A stretch of 64,000 nucleotides of DNA from Lytechinus variegatus (taxonomy: Eukaryota > Echinodermata > Echinoidea > Temnopleuroida > Toxopneustidae), in NCBI RefSeq assembly GCF_018143015.1, contig NC_054758.1, forward strand, positions 13,620,001 to 13,684,000, given 5' to 3'. A program made the translations under genes and the position numbers. This document shows, piece after piece, positions 1-12,889 of this stretch. Each line of letters begins with the position of its first letter. The first letter of the stretch is position 1. The notes under the pieces were generated by a model. The model was not told where the DNA came from, did not search any database, and worked only from the letters and a program-made list of their open reading frames with translations.

Positions 1-617
1 GTGGTTCTTTTTCAGGACCAACACTTGCCCAAGAAAGATACATGAGAGTTTGGGTGGTTCTTTTTCAGGACCAACACTTGCCCAAGAAAGATACATGAGA
101 GTTTGGATGGTTCTTTTCAGGACCAACACTTGCCCAAGAAAGATACATGAGAGTTTGGATGGTTCTTTTCAGGACCAACACTTGCCCAAGAAAGATACAT
201 GAGAGTTTGGATGGTTCTTTTTCAGGACCAACACTTGCCCAAGAAAGATACATGAGTTTGGGTGGTTCTTTTTCAGGACCAACACTTGCCCAAGAAAGAT
301 ACATGAGAGTTTGGGTGGTTCTTTTTCAGGACCAACACTTGCCCAAGAAAGATACATGAGAGTTTGGATGGTTCGTTTTCAGGACCAACACTTGCCCAAG
401 AAAGATACATGAGAGTTTGGATGGTTCTTTTTCAGGACCAACACTTGCCCAAGAAAGATACATGAGAGTTTGGGTGGTTCTTTTTCAGGACCAACACTTG
501 CCCAAAAAAGATACAGAGTTTGGGTGGTTCTTTTCAGGACCAACACTTGCCCAAGAAAGATACATGAGAGTTTGGGTGGTACTTTTCAGGACCAACACTT
601 GCCCAAGAAAGATACAT
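1..617. repeat. Tandem satellite, ~53-bp unit, about 12 copies
   Basis: The block GGACCAACACTTGCCCAAGA recurs about every 49-53 bp (near 14, 67, 119, 171, 224, 274, 327, 379, 432, 485, 534, 587). Copies differ by a few substitutions and by the length of a T-run. The array starts before the window and ends near 617. Open frames through it on both strands only reflect the repeat length and are not genes. Confidence 0.95.
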
Positions 618-3345
618 GGTGTAACAGCTTTTATTGACCCTTTTCAGATTGGAATATCACATATTTTCAGCTCTCGCTTCGCACTTGCATTAATTATTTT
701 CATGGCAAAAAATGTATTTAGAATGCCCAGATACTAGATCTTAACCTAAAACACACGCATGCATTTTCATTGAGACACGATGATTGTTCTCTGTTTAAGA
801 TGTGCTTGAATTATTAGTTTCAGATCAGAATATAAAAAGACGTTCTGATCGCGTTTCGCACTCGCATTATTAACGTAGGAATATACCCAATTACCCATCT
901 TTACAACGTTCTCAAAATATGAATAGTATCCCTTTTTCAGGTCTGAAATCTCCCTTTTTCCCGCTCGCACCAATAGTTTATTTATATACTTATCCTGTGA
1001 TTACAAAAATTGCTTAGATTGTTCATTTTTTAGGTCGGAATGTCAAAAATTTTCAGCTCGCGCTCGCAGTATTCTTTTGTTGAAGTATCGTCTTCATGGC
1101 TAACTGCAGACAGTCCTTAACATGTCCCTTTAAAATTAGGCCAGAACGTATATTCATTTATATTCTGTATGGCTTGAACTGCAAGCAGTCCTTAACATGT
1201 CCCTTTAAGATCAGGCCAAAACGTTAGTAAAAAAAAAACACCGTTATATTAAAAAATCTCTGCTGGCGCATCACGCTCTCATTTTTTGTTCAGGATCACA
1301 AACGCCCAGAATTTTCAATTTTAAGGACAAAATACATAAAATTTCCAAAAAATTTTAGCTCTCGCTTCGCACTATTTATATATGGCTTATGAGATTATTA
1401 CATATTTTGTAATGTTTTATTTAAAAAGTGACTATCAGGACTACCCCTTCAAACAAATGAAAAAAAAAACTGAGTGGCAGATCAGGGAAACTATTGGTGA
1501 AAAAAATCACCCCCCCCCCCTTGGCCAGAGCTGGATCTGCCCTGGTCAATCCAATAGTTTAGTTGAATCTTAAAGTTGAGCAATATACTGTGGAAACATT
1601 TATATACGCACGTCGTCATGCATGCATGATGTCATATCCCCATTTCCTTTTTTCTATTGTTATTACATGAAATCAGGGGCCGCGTTCTCGTGGGTAGCTT
1701 TGCATGGGGACTGCTGCAGCCCCCCCCCAAAAAAAAAATAATAATAATAATAATAAATATGAATCGACCACAAAGAAAAAAAATAGGCCCTATTTGCGCA
1801 TATGTATTGAATAATGCAGTAGTGCATTTTGTCGTGAAGTAAGTGCCCTAAAATTCCTAAATTACACAATTAACAAAGCTAGTATATTACATTTCTATTA
1901 ATAATAAGAAGTACAAGTCGAAGAGGTTAGCATATAATCCCAAGTGCTCAGGCAGTACACAAAGAATATCAAAGGAGGCCCAAATTTAAAATTCAAATGA
2001 GTCGGATCATTGAACCCGAGTGTCTAAAATGTCTCGCTTCTCGCGCGGTATAGGTACATGCATATATAGGAAGGAAGAAACTACTTAATATAGAGAAACA
2101 TTTCTTCATTCATTCAATTCAATGTTTTATTCAATTCCAATAAAAATCAATACAGAGTATAGAATACAGTATAATACAATAATAAGGCAAGAAAGTGTAA
2201 GGTACATGTAAAACAAATGACAATAAAAACATAGGCTACAATATTGGAATTGGGTGGTCTTTAAAACCTAACAAGGCTTGTCGAGATAACCACCTCCATA
2301 AAATGAAATAAGCCACATGCATTGAAATTACACATTAAGTAAAATGCTAATTTAGAATTAAATTCATTAATTGAAATCATTTGATAATAAATGTACAATT
2401 AATACATAAGAACATAAAGGTAAAAACTGCTCCACTCATTTTGCCTTCACGAATCAATAAAACCACTTAAGTCAACCATGCACGTTCTCACATTTTGATA
2501 TTCCGACCTAAAAGAAATTTTTTACTCGATCTGAGCACTTTTTCTAATCATGAAAGGGATAGGTATGTAACTAAAGATTTACAGCGAACGCAAAGCGTGA
2601 GCGGAAGAAAATTTAGATTTTAGACCTATAAAACGGAATTCACTCTATTCATGTTTTGTAAGTCATGAATATAGGATGGGTAATTAGGTATAATATCAGG
2701 CTTCCTAAATCAATGTGAACGTGAAGCGTGAGCAGAAATTTATATTCTGATCTGAAACTGGATAAAGTACGTTTTAAGTAAAGAACAAGCTGTCTATATG
2801 TGTGTGCCTGTTATATTTTTTTAATATAGAAACTAGAATCTGGGCTTTCTCCCGGAGCATTATGTATATATATACATTGTTTTAATCATGAAGATCAATA
2901 ATACCAGCTCAAAGCGCGAGCTGAAAATATTCCCACCGAAAGGGGTCAATTTAAGCAATATTTTAAGGAGAGCGCGAAGCGCGAGTCGACTTTTTTTTTC
3001 AGTATGGAAACTATAGTGAAAAGGGGGTTTAAGTAGCTTGTTACATAATATAGAAGACATAACTCACCAATTAAACTGCGAGCGCGCAGCGCCAGCTCAT
3101 GATAGGCTTACTTATGACGTTTAGACAATCACCGTCTGAAACGGGTATATTTTAAGAACTTTTTTAATACACGAAGACAATATGAACTTGGCAAATGACA
3201 ATGCGACCGGCGCAGGGCGAGCCTGAGCTGAAAATGTTTAAATTTAGACCATAAAACGGACTTTCCAGAACACTTGAAAAAAATCAGTTTGTATAATTTA
3301 AACAAAATAACGTACGAACTTCCGAGCTGATACGTTTTTGTTTTG
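618..3345. repeat. Diverged inverted repeat, arms of roughly 0.5-0.9 kb
   Basis: Segments 618-1100 read in reverse complement, in opposite order, at about 2480-2960. Matching stretches include the TATTGACCC / GGGTCAATTTA region, TTTCAGATCAGAATATA (left) with its complement near 2740, and CCAATTACCCAT with its complement near 2685. Each unit carries a degenerate GCTCGCGCTTCGCGCTCGCA motif next to TTTTCAG. Further units of the right-arm type run on to about 3345 with no left partner, where the satellite now lies. The spacer (about 1100-2480) holds a C-run, a short AAT repeat and an AT-rich stretch. No coding potential is seen. Confidence 0.7.
2085..2420 (-). other. AT-rich stretch, possibly a reverse-oriented retroposon 3' end
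   Basis: CATTCATTCAATTCAATG followed by TTTATTCAATTCCAATAAA resembles the reverse complement of an A-rich retroposon tail. There is no coding sequence, target duplication or clear boundary, so this is only a suggestion. Confidence 0.25.
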
Positions 3346-3420
3346 ACTTTTAAAACTTAAAACTCCGTATCAGCCTGTTGAGCAAGATTAATCTCATCGA
3401 ACAGGCAATGCGAGCGCGAC

Positions 3421-4281
3421 CCCCGGGGGGGGCACTTACATTGACGAGTGGATACCATGCTCGACCAAAAAAACACGTAAAAAGGATGTCCTTTTCACGA
3501 TAGGGCACGTTACGTACGTAACGTGATAAGGGCACAGGCGACGGAAGCGGGGGGGACGTGTCCCCCCCTAAAATTTAGGTGGGGGGGACGGCGCCCCCCC
3601 CTAAATTTTATTTTGATACCTTTTTTTTTTTTTTTTTTTTTTGCTTGTCAATTTTTTTTCCTGCGTCCCCCCCTAAATTCACGTGGCCCCCCTCAAACGT
3701 GTGTTGTCCCCCCCTAAAATTTAGGTTGATGACCTTTTTTTTTTTTTTTTTTTGCTTGTCAAAAATTTTTGGGGCGCTTGTCCTATTTTTTACATGTGTC
3801 CATCCCAAAATTTCAGGTGGACACCCCCTAAATTTATTGGCTTGTCAAAAACACAAAAATAATGAAAAAAGGGTATCTATTTCGCTAGGAAAATTACTGT
3901 TTAGGGTCGAATTTGCGGGGATGATAAAACAATTAAAATTAAAATGTTTTATAAAGGAAGTCCTTTTTGCCCCAACACTTCCGTGTTTAGAGTCCGATTT
4001 GCGCGAGGTGTAGAAGGTGGGGTCGTACTAAACCAAATAAGGTTGAGCCGACGACCGAAGGACCCGTAACAATAAAACATTCCTGTACTTGTTTAGGGTT
4101 CATTTCAATGAATATTTGCCAAGAGTATCGTTTTGTTTCCAATACTTGTCAAGGGTAGGGTTTCACACGCCAATACTTGTTAAGGGGTGCATTTTCAGAA
4201 TATGGAAATTACGTGTTTAGGGTGCATGCTTTTCGAGACCCCATGGTCGCGCATGGTATCTCGTGAATGGAAGTGGCCCCC
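3421..4281. mobile_element. Inverted-repeat element (family G), copy 1, interrupted by a G/C-run element
   Basis: The ends (CCCCGGGGGGGGCACTTACA at 3421; AAGTGGCCCCCTCG at 4271-4284) and the adjoining GTGGATACCATG / CATGGTATC tracts are inverted relative to each other. The whole unit recurs in opposite orientation at 24461-25006. Compared with that copy, this one carries about 310 extra bp (roughly 3532-3840) with CCCCCCCTAAA and CTTGTCAA tracts. No transposase is present. Confidence 0.75.
3532..3840. mobile_element. C/G-run element inserted in family G copy
   Basis: This stretch has alternating runs of seven or more G or C, TAAATTTTA, long T-tracts and CTTGTC. It is absent from the related copy at 24461-25006, which gives its approximate ends. 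Similar stretches occur at 14463-14770 (inverted organisation) and near 61480-61640. Non-coding. Confidence 0.55.
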
Positions 4282-4451
4282 TCGATCACCCTATTTTATT
4301 CACTCGTCTGCTTCCTTCTCTTGTTTTCCTCTTGTACTTTTCCTTTTTCTTCCCCTTTTTTTTACTCCGTCAACCTTTTTTTTCAGGGGAGATCACGTGG
4401 GGGCACACCAATCTCATGGGTACTGGGCGGCACGCCCCCCCCCCGAAGCCA

Positions 4452-4608
4452 GGGGACCGTTTCATCAACATTTTTGTCTGACAAGTTGTCAGATCTGACA
4501 TCTTTCCCTGATTCTGATTGGCTGAGAGGCACTGTAACTATAGTAACTGTCGGATAAAATGGGACTTGTCAGATAAAACGTCCGACAAGTCCTTTCATGA
4601 AACGCTTG
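4452..4608. mobile_element. MITE family C, copy 1, left portion
   Basis: From GGGACCGTTTCATCAACATT to TTTCATGAAACGCT this matches the elements at 28103-28227 and 59239-59416 (shared TGTCAGATCTGACA and TCTCAGCCAATCAGA-type blocks). Its right terminus (CGCTCCCC, then AG) is not here; a matching terminus lies at 13026-13034 beyond the palindrome and the Ty3 element. CAG flanks both outer ends, suggesting one MITE split by later insertions. Confidence 0.7.
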
Positions 4609-4784
4609 TGTTATGTACTCCTAATTAATCTACAGTAATAAGTAATTAAGGCACATAAATAAGCACACGTCTGATACTCTTGGTATATGGTTCCAAAGCA
4701 AGTTTATTCCGCATTGCGCCTGCGCAGCTACAATTGTGAGTCATGGTATGACATCATGAATGACATCATTATCAATATATAACA
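4609..4784 (-). repeat. 3' LTR of the Mag-type element (minus-strand sense)
   Basis: 176 bp, same sequence as 9181-9356. The adjoining plus-strand tract CTCTCCCCCCTTAG (4786-4799) reads as a polypurine tract on the minus strand, as expected just upstream of a 3' LTR. Confidence 0.92.
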
Positions 4785-7700
4785 TCTCTCCCCCCTTAGA
4801 TTAAACATACCTTTTCAACATCCCAATTCAATTTGCAACTCAAAACTGTACCAGTAACTATTCAATTGGTTATGAAACTATATATTGAAATGTAACAATT
4901 TCTTTCAGTTCCCAGATTCAAATTTTACCTTTAAGAAACTTTTGATAATTATCAAACATTATTAAATGATATACGTCAGTCAGGAACTGAAGTTAAAATC
5001 AAAACTAATAAATTCAATGATACTTTTTGTTTCACTGAACAAAACAATTAAATCAGGAATTTTGACAAGGTCCAAAAATGTGTGAGTTTATAATCCAAGA
5101 CAAGATCTTATTAAAATTATCGTTGTGTCCAAAATTACGAAAATCCATAATAGTTTGGTTTCCTACGCTCTCGTCTAGGATAATGCTTTATACCGTCATC
5201 GTGATCGACTTCAGGATTGTCTTCACGATCCGCGCGAATGTCTATCTGATCTTCATTGACATTGCGATCATCATTGTCGTTATCACGGATGATAACGTCA
5301 TCATCTTCGTGTATCGGGCCGGTGTCGTCGTTCGAGGTCGATGAAGTCGAGATTCGACTCCGCAATTGGTCAACATGACGTTTCCACTTCAGCGTCGAGT
5401 TATTGGTATTGACATTTACGACATAGGATACCGGACCGTTACGTTCGACTACTTTTCCGGGTAGCCATTGGTTGCCTCGCCCGTAATTTCTCACAAGGAC
5501 TTCTTCTCCTATCTTAAATTCGCGAAGTTTGCGAGAAGTGTGAGCGGTCTGTGAGAATTGTTTCTTCTCAACGGTTGCGTTCACATCAGGCAGAACAGAA
5601 GATATGCGAGTACGCAACTTTCGGTTCATGAGCAATTCTGCCGGTGACTGGTTTGTGGTAGCTTGTGGAGTTGTACGGTAACTCAACAAGAACCTTGCTA
5701 ATCTCGTCTGAAGGGGTCCACTCATTTTTCTGAGTGCTCCTTTCACAGTTTGCACTGCTCTTTCCGCGAGACCATTAGTAGCTGGGTGATATGGTGCACC
5801 TCGAATGTGATTGATTGCGTTCATTTTCATGAATGTAGCAAATTCCTCACTCGTGAAACAGGGCCCATTATCCGAAACCAGCGTTTGAGGAAGACCTTGT
5901 GCCGAAAAGACTTCCCTCAATTTGTCTATTGTCGCTTCGCTTGTCGATTTATTCGTAATATGAACATCTATCCATTTTGAATACGCATCTACTATTACTA
6001 GTAACATTTTCCCTTCTATTGGACCTGCGTAATCGACATGAATTCGCGACCACGGTTTACTTGGATATTCCCACTGATGTGGTGGAGCTTTCGATGGTTG
6101 TCGCTGGTGTGATTGACATTTTTCGCAAGATTTTACTTTACGCTCCAAATCTTTGTCAATCTGTGGCCACCATACGCAACTTCTCGCCATTGCTTTCATA
6201 CGCACTATCCCCGGATGTGCATCGTGCAATTCTTCCATCATTGCTTCTCGACATTTCAGGGGAAGCACCGCGCGAGCTCCCCACAATATTACTCCCTCAT
6301 GAACACTCAATTCATCTTTTCTATTCAAATACGGACCGAATGCCTTATCTTGTAATTCATCCATTGTAGGCCATCCTTGTAAGATGAAGTTACGGACCCG
6401 CGACAAGATCGGATCTTTGTCGGTAAGAGAACGGGCGCGCGAAGGCGTTATCGGTGTCCTATCTAATGTATCCATGAGAAGTATGATATCCCCCGGGATC
6501 GGAGGATCCGGAATGGTTGATTCTAGCGGTAATCTACTAAGTGCATCAGCATTTGAATTTTTCTCTCCCGCTTTATACTTTATTTCATATTCGTATGCCG
6601 CAAGTGTAATCGCCCACCGTTGGACGCGCGGAGAAGCCATCTGTGGAATGGCTTTCTTCTCGCCAAAAAGACCAAGTAACGGCTTATGATCCGTTATTAT
6701 TTCGAATTAACGGCCATACAGATATTGGTGAAACCGTTTCACACCAAATACAATCGCGAGACCTTCCTTGTCTAACTGCGAATATCTGCGTTCTGCAACA
6801 TTCAATGTTCGCGACGCGAACCCGATGGGTTTTTCGGTCCCATCCGAAAATCTATGTGCGAGTACGGCTCCGACACCGTACGGACTAGCGTCGCAAGCTA
6901 GTATGAGTTGCTCTTCCGGATTGTAGTGAGCTAACACTCTAGTTGAATTAAGCAACTGTTTGGCTCTTCCGAATGCCTGTTTCTGCTCTTTACCCCACCG
7001 CCATCTTGCGTCTTTCCTCAACAACCGATGAAGAGGTTCTAGATTTGATGCAAGGTCGGGTAGAAATTTACCATAGTAATTCAGCAAGCCCAGGAACGAC
7101 CGGAGTTCCTTTACGCTCTTCGGTTCGGGCGCATTTGTAATGGCTTGCACCTTGTCCCCCGTGGGACGAAGACCCTTTTCAGTGATTGTGTGTCCGAGGT
7201 AATCAACCTCTTCCTTGAGAAACACACATTTCTCTTTCTTCAGTCTTAGTCCAGCTTTCAGAAGAACATCCAGGACTGCTCTCAGGTTCTTCATGTGGGC
7301 ATCTGTTGACTCTCCTGTGATGAGAAGATCATCTAGGTAGACGGCCACACCTGGTATACCAGCCAGCAATGACTCCATCGTCCGCTGAAACACAGAAGGC
7401 GCAGTTGAAACTCCAAAAGGCAGTCTCTTATATCTAAATAACCCTCGATGTGTGTTGATAGTGACGAACTCCCTGGATTTCTCAGACAGGACTAGCTGTT
7501 GATAGGCATGAGAAAGATCCAGTTTTGTGAATTTCTTTCCATTTGCAAGCCTTGCAAATAGCTCTTCAACTCTCGGGATCGGATAGGTATCCGATCGAGC
7601 TGCTGTGTTTATTGTGGTTTTATAATCCCCACAAATGCGAATGGATCCATCTCCCTTGACAACTGGGACCACTGGAGCTGCCCAGTTTGAATATTGAACT

Positions 7701-9180
7701 GGTTCAATTATGTCATCTGCTAGAAGGCGATCCAGCTCTTGATCCAGACGACTTCGAAGCGAAAATGGAACTGGACGGGCCTTCAAAAACTTAGGTGATG
7801 CATCGGGGTCAATATCCAGATCTACTTCTACACCTTTCAACTTTCCAAGTTCTTGTGTGAACAGTCCCGCGTAGTCTGAACACAATCTGTCTACTGCGTC
7901 ATTGACCCTGACCAAGTTTATCTCCCTCCAGTCCAACTTTATTTCGTGCAGCCAATCTCGTCCCATGAGATTCGGCCCTCTGCCTCTCGCAACTATCAAA
8001 GGCAAGCGTTCCTCCTGGTTGCCCTTGGATACGGCGACTTCACATTCTCCGATAATGTCTACCAAGTGCTCGGTGTATGTACGAAGCCGCGTTATTGGTT
8101 GGTCCAGCTTAGGCCTCTCTCTGTCACTCCACTGAGAGAGCCACGTTTCCTCATTTATGAGCGTTACTGCTGAGCCCGTGTCCACTTGGAAGTTTATAGG
8201 TTTCCCTTTCACTATTAGCTGAGTCATAATCGGAGGCGGTTTGGAAGCTTTCGTCGAGTGTGAATACAGCCCGTAGCTTTCGTTTTCATCCTCCTCTCTT
8301 GTTTCGATTTGCAGAGTGCGAGATTTATTGGAGGCGGTCCGTTTCCCTTGCTGCTGGAAAACTTTTCTCTGGTCCTTCCTCTCTCCTTTCGCTCTGCACA
8401 CCACGGCGAAATGTCCCTTTTTCCCGCAGTGGAAACACTCTCCGTCTTTTGCTGGACAAGCCTCTCCTTGATGCTGTCCCTTTCCGCAGCGACCGCATGA
8501 GGAATGTTTCTTGGAAACAGGGCGTTGTGACGACTTACGATGACGAACACCATGAGCGATTTTGTTCACCATCTCGCCTTTGTTCTGATCCCTGAGATCG
8601 GCTGTATTTTTATCAGCTAATTCCATAGCTAATGCAATATCTTTAGCTTTTTCAAATGTTAGAGTTGGTTCAGCCAATAATCTCCTTTGTATTCTATCAT
8701 CTGCCACTCCGCACACAATCCTATCTCTCAACATCTCCTCTAAAATAGTATCAAACTTACATTCATTAGCCAATCGTCGCAGTTCAGCAATGTAAGTTGA
8801 CAGCGATTCATCTGGTCTCCTCGACCTGCTGTTAAACTTGAATCGTTGGACGATCACCGATGGCTTTGGATCTCGATGATCAGTCATTAATTTCACAAGT
8901 TCCTTGAACTCAACTTCACCTGGTTTCCTTGGTGCCGCCAAACTTGACATTAACTTGTAGGTTGAGGCTCCACAAACACTTAGTAAAATGGATCTTTTCC
9001 TCCCCTCATCAATGATGCTATTGGCGTCGAAGTAGTGTCCCATACGCTCAATGTACTCGGACCAACTCCCTTCGTCTTCCCGAAATTCACCAATTGTTCC
9101 AAAAGTAGCCATCCTCAGGTACTCGAACTTTACCAAAGCGAAGAACAAACACAAAAGTTAATCCTCGTCGCCAGATTTGT

Positions 9181-9356
9181 TGTTATGTACTCCTAATTAA
9201 TCTACAGTAATAAGTAATTAAGGCACATAAATAAGCACACGTCTGATACTCTTGGTATATGGTTCCAAAGCAAGTTTATTCCGCATTGCGCCTGCGCAGC
9301 TACAATTGTGAGTCATGGTATGACATCATGAATGACATCATTATCAATATATAACA
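9181..9356 (-). repeat. 5' LTR of the Mag-type element (minus-strand sense)
   Basis: 176 bp, TGTTATGTACTCC to ATATATAACA on the plus strand, matching 4609-4784. In the element's sense this is the upstream LTR. The adjoining internal sequence, read on the minus strand as TCTGGCGACGAGGAT, occupies the primer-binding-site position. Confidence 0.92.
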
Positions 9357-9462
9357 GCTTTTTACGCCCTTAAACCGCAAATTGCACCTAAACCGCAAAT
9401 CGCCGCCTAAGCTTGTAGAAAAAAAGTATTTTTGAAACGAAGGACCTTGGATGAGTGGTTTC

Positions 9463-9514
9463 ACTACTACTACTACTACTACCACTACTACTACTACTAC
9501 TACTCCTACTCCTA

Positions 9515-9567
<53 letters not shown>

Positions 9568-9678
9568 CTACTACTACTCCTACTACTACTACTAAAACTA
9601 CTACTACTACTACTACTACTAAAACTACTACTACTACTACTACTCTTACTGCTACTACTACTTCTACTACTGCTACTC

Positions 9679-9735
<57 letters not shown>

Positions 9736-9789
9736 CTACTACTACTCCTACTCCTACTACTACTACTAAAACTACTACTACTCTTACTG

Positions 9790-9825
<36 letters not shown>

Positions 9826-9884
9826 AAACTACTACTACTACTACTACTCTTACTGCTACTACTACTTCTACTATACTTCTACTC

Positions 9885-9947
<63 letters not shown>

Positions 9948-9984
9948 CTACTCCTACTACTACTCCTACTATACTACTACTAAA

Positions 9985-10024
<40 letters not shown>

Positions 10025-10093
10025 CTACTACTACTCCTACTACTACTACTACTACTACTACTACTAAAACTACTACTACTACTACTCTTACTG

Positions 10094-10132
<39 letters not shown>

Positions 10133-10498
10133 AAACTACTACTACTACTACTCTTACTGCTACTACTACTTCTACTATACTGCTACTCCTACTACTACTA
10201 CTACTACTCCTACTCCTACTACTACTCCTACTATACTACTACTAAAACTACTACTACTACTACTACTACTCCTACTCCTACTACTACTCCTACTACTACT
10301 ACTACTACTAAAACTACTACTACTACTCTTACTGCTACTACTACTTCTACTACTCCTACTCCTACTACTACTCCTACTACTACTACTACTACTACTACTA
10401 CTAAAACTACTACTACTACTACTACTCTTACTGCTACTACTACTTCTATTACTGCTACTCCTACTACTACTACTTCTACTACTACTACTACTACTATT
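9463..10498. repeat. (ACT)n / (TAC)n microsatellite, left palindrome arm
   Basis: About 1 kb of CTACTA repeats with recurring variants (CTCCTA, AAAACT, CTTACTGCTACTAC) in semi-regular higher-order blocks. Long predicted Leu/Thr/Tyr-rich frames here are artefacts of the triplet period. Confidence 0.97.
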
Positions 10499-11627
10499 TC
10501 GTACTGATTATGACTATAATAATATGAGTACATGGCTTCATTACCCTCGTAACATTTTGTATTAAAGTTTTAAAAAGATTATAATAAATATTTAAAAAAT
10601 TATTTATAGCGATTCTTTCTTTATTTTCCGCCTTTCATTTCTTCCCTTTTCCTTTTCCTTTGCTTAAACCTACAGGCGTTAGATTATACTAGGGGAGAAT
10701 TAGGGATACACAAAAAAAACACCAAAAAAAAAAAACACAAAAAACGGCACTATGTACAGCCCAAGTTGCCCAACTCCCACCATAACCAAGAGTCCAAAAC
10801 CAACAAACAAGAAGAACAATAATGATAGCCTTTTAGGGCCCCATGGGAGACCAACTTTATGTTGAATGAGCACCCTGGTAAAATATTTAAATAAATAAAC
10901 AAATAAATAAATACGTGTATCAACAAAGGGATCAACAACAACATTTCTCATAAAAATGAGATCAGCACCCTAGTTCTAATTCCTCACTCTTCAACCTCTA
11001 TCCATCTGCGATTTATGTTTGCAGCCCTCTGTGTTCACGCCTCTTACGCGCACACGGTATATTAACAAGGACCGTGTGCGCGTAAGAGGCGTGAACACAG
11101 AGGGCGGCAAACATAAATCGCAGAAGGATAGATGTTGAAGAGTGAGGAATTAGAACTTGGGCGCTGATCTCATTTTTATGAGAAATGTTGTTGTTGATCC
11201 CTTTGTTGATACACGTATTTATTTATTTGTTTATTTATTTAAATATTTTACCAGGGTGCTCATTCAACATAAAGTTGGTCTCCCATGGGGCCCTAAAAGG
11301 CTATCATTATTGTTCTTCTTGTTTGTTGGTTTTGGACTCTTGGTTATTATGGGAGTTAGGCAACTTGGGCTGTACATAGTGCCGTTTTTGTGTGTGTGTT
11401 TTTTTTTTTAGGTTTTTTTGTGTATCCCTAATTCTCCCCTAGTATAATCTAACGCCTGTAGGTTTAAGCAAAGGAAAAGGAAAAAGGAAGAAATGAAAGG
11501 CGGAAAATAAAGAATCGCTATAAATAATTTTTTAAATATTTATTATAATCTTTTTAAAACTTTAATACAAAATGTTACGAGGGTAATGAAGCCATGTACT
11601 CATATTATAGTCATAATCAGTACGAAA

Positions 11628-11710
11628 TAGTAGTAGTAGTAGTAGGAGTAGCAGTAGTAGAAGTAGGAGTAGTAGTAGTTTTAGTAGTAGTATAGTAGGA
11701 GTAGTAGTAG

Positions 11711-11803
<93 letters not shown>

Positions 11804-11866
11804 GAGTAGTAGTAGTTTTAGTAGTAGTAGTAGTAGGAGTAGTAGTAGGAGTAGGAGTAGGAGTAG

Positions 11867-11942
<76 letters not shown>

Positions 11943-12101
11943 TTTAGTAGTAGTATAGTAGGAGTAGTAGTAGGAGTAGTAGTAGTAGTAGTAGTAGTAG
12001 GAGTAGCAGTATAGTAGAAGTAGTAGTAGCAGTAAGAGTAGTAGTAGTAGTAGTTTTAGTAGTAGTAGTAGTAGCAGTAAGAGTAGTAGTAGTAGTAGTT
12101 T

Positions 12102-12143
<42 letters not shown>

Positions 12144-12227
12144 GAGTAGTAGTAGCAGTAAGAGTAGTAGTAGTTTTAGTAGTAGTAGTAGTAGTAGTAG
12201 GAGTAGTAGTAGTAGTAGGAGTAGGAG

Positions 12228-12278
<51 letters not shown>

Positions 12279-12294
12279 GAGGAGGAGGAGTAGC

Positions 12295-12351
<57 letters not shown>

Positions 12352-12524
12352 TTTAGTAGTAGTAGTAGTAGTAGTAGTAGCAGTAAGAGTAGTAGTAGTA
12401 GTAGTTTTAGTAGTAGTAGTAGTAGTAGTAGGAGTAGTAGTAGGAGTAGGAGTAGTAGTAGTAGTAGTAGTAGGAGTAGCAGTAGTAGAAGTAGTAGTAG
12501 CAGTAAGAGTAGTAGTAGTAGTTT

Positions 12525-12584
<60 letters not shown>

Positions 12585-12605
12585 GAGTAGTAGTAGTAGT
12601 AGGAG

Positions 12606-12656
<51 letters not shown>

Positions 12657-12773
12657 GAGTAGCAGTAGTAGAAGTAGTACTAGCAGTAAGAGTAGTAGTA
12701 GTAGCAGTAAGAGTAGTAGTAGTAGTAGTTTTAGTAGTAGTAGTAGTAGGAGGAGGAGTAGGAGGAGTAGGAG

Positions 12774-12854
<81 letters not shown>

Positions 12855-12889
12855 GAGTAGTAGTAGTAGTAGTAGTAGTAATAGTAGCT
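11628..12889. repeat. (AGT)n / (TAG)n microsatellite, right palindrome arm
   Basis: About 1.26 kb of GTAGTA repeats with the complementary variants (TAGGAG, AGTTTTAG, GCAGTAAGAG), forming the inverted partner of the left-arm block but about 230 bp longer. Poly-Leu-like frames are artefacts. Confidence 0.97.

Larger units (their letters stand above)
4609..9356 (-). mobile_element. Ty3/Gypsy LTR retrotransposon, Mag/SURL-like lineage (fossil, young)
   Basis: A 4.75 kb element on the minus strand, bounded by 176-bp LTRs that look identical by eye, so the insertion is recent. Reading from 9154 down to 5135, the parts in order are: gag-like region with CCHC zinc knuckles, aspartic protease (DTGSA), reverse transcriptase (YLDD), RNase H (ACDASPYG) and integrase with an HHCC-type zinc region and DDE core, followed by an acidic tail. 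The gag style and domain order fit the Mag lineage, of which sea urchin SURL is a member (family knowledge). Short similar flanks (GCTTG / GCTTT) suggest a 5-bp target duplication with one difference. The coding part is broken, by about one or two breaks. It sits at the junction between MITE C and the palindrome. Confidence 0.93.

Noticed and set aside
1-617. Repeat protein encoded by the satellite
   Set aside because: The unit length of about 53 bp is not a multiple of three, frames exist on both strands only through length variation, and no start or splice context is seen.
9432-10533. Long open frames rich in Thr, Leu, Tyr or Val
   Set aside because: They translate a triplet microsatellite, which stays open in several frames on both strands. 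There is no start context, domain or splice evidence.
10700-11411. Similar hydrophobic peptides near the palindrome centre on both strands
   Set aside because: Mirror images produced by the inverted repeat. Poly-A/T tracts and low complexity make membrane-like peptides expected.
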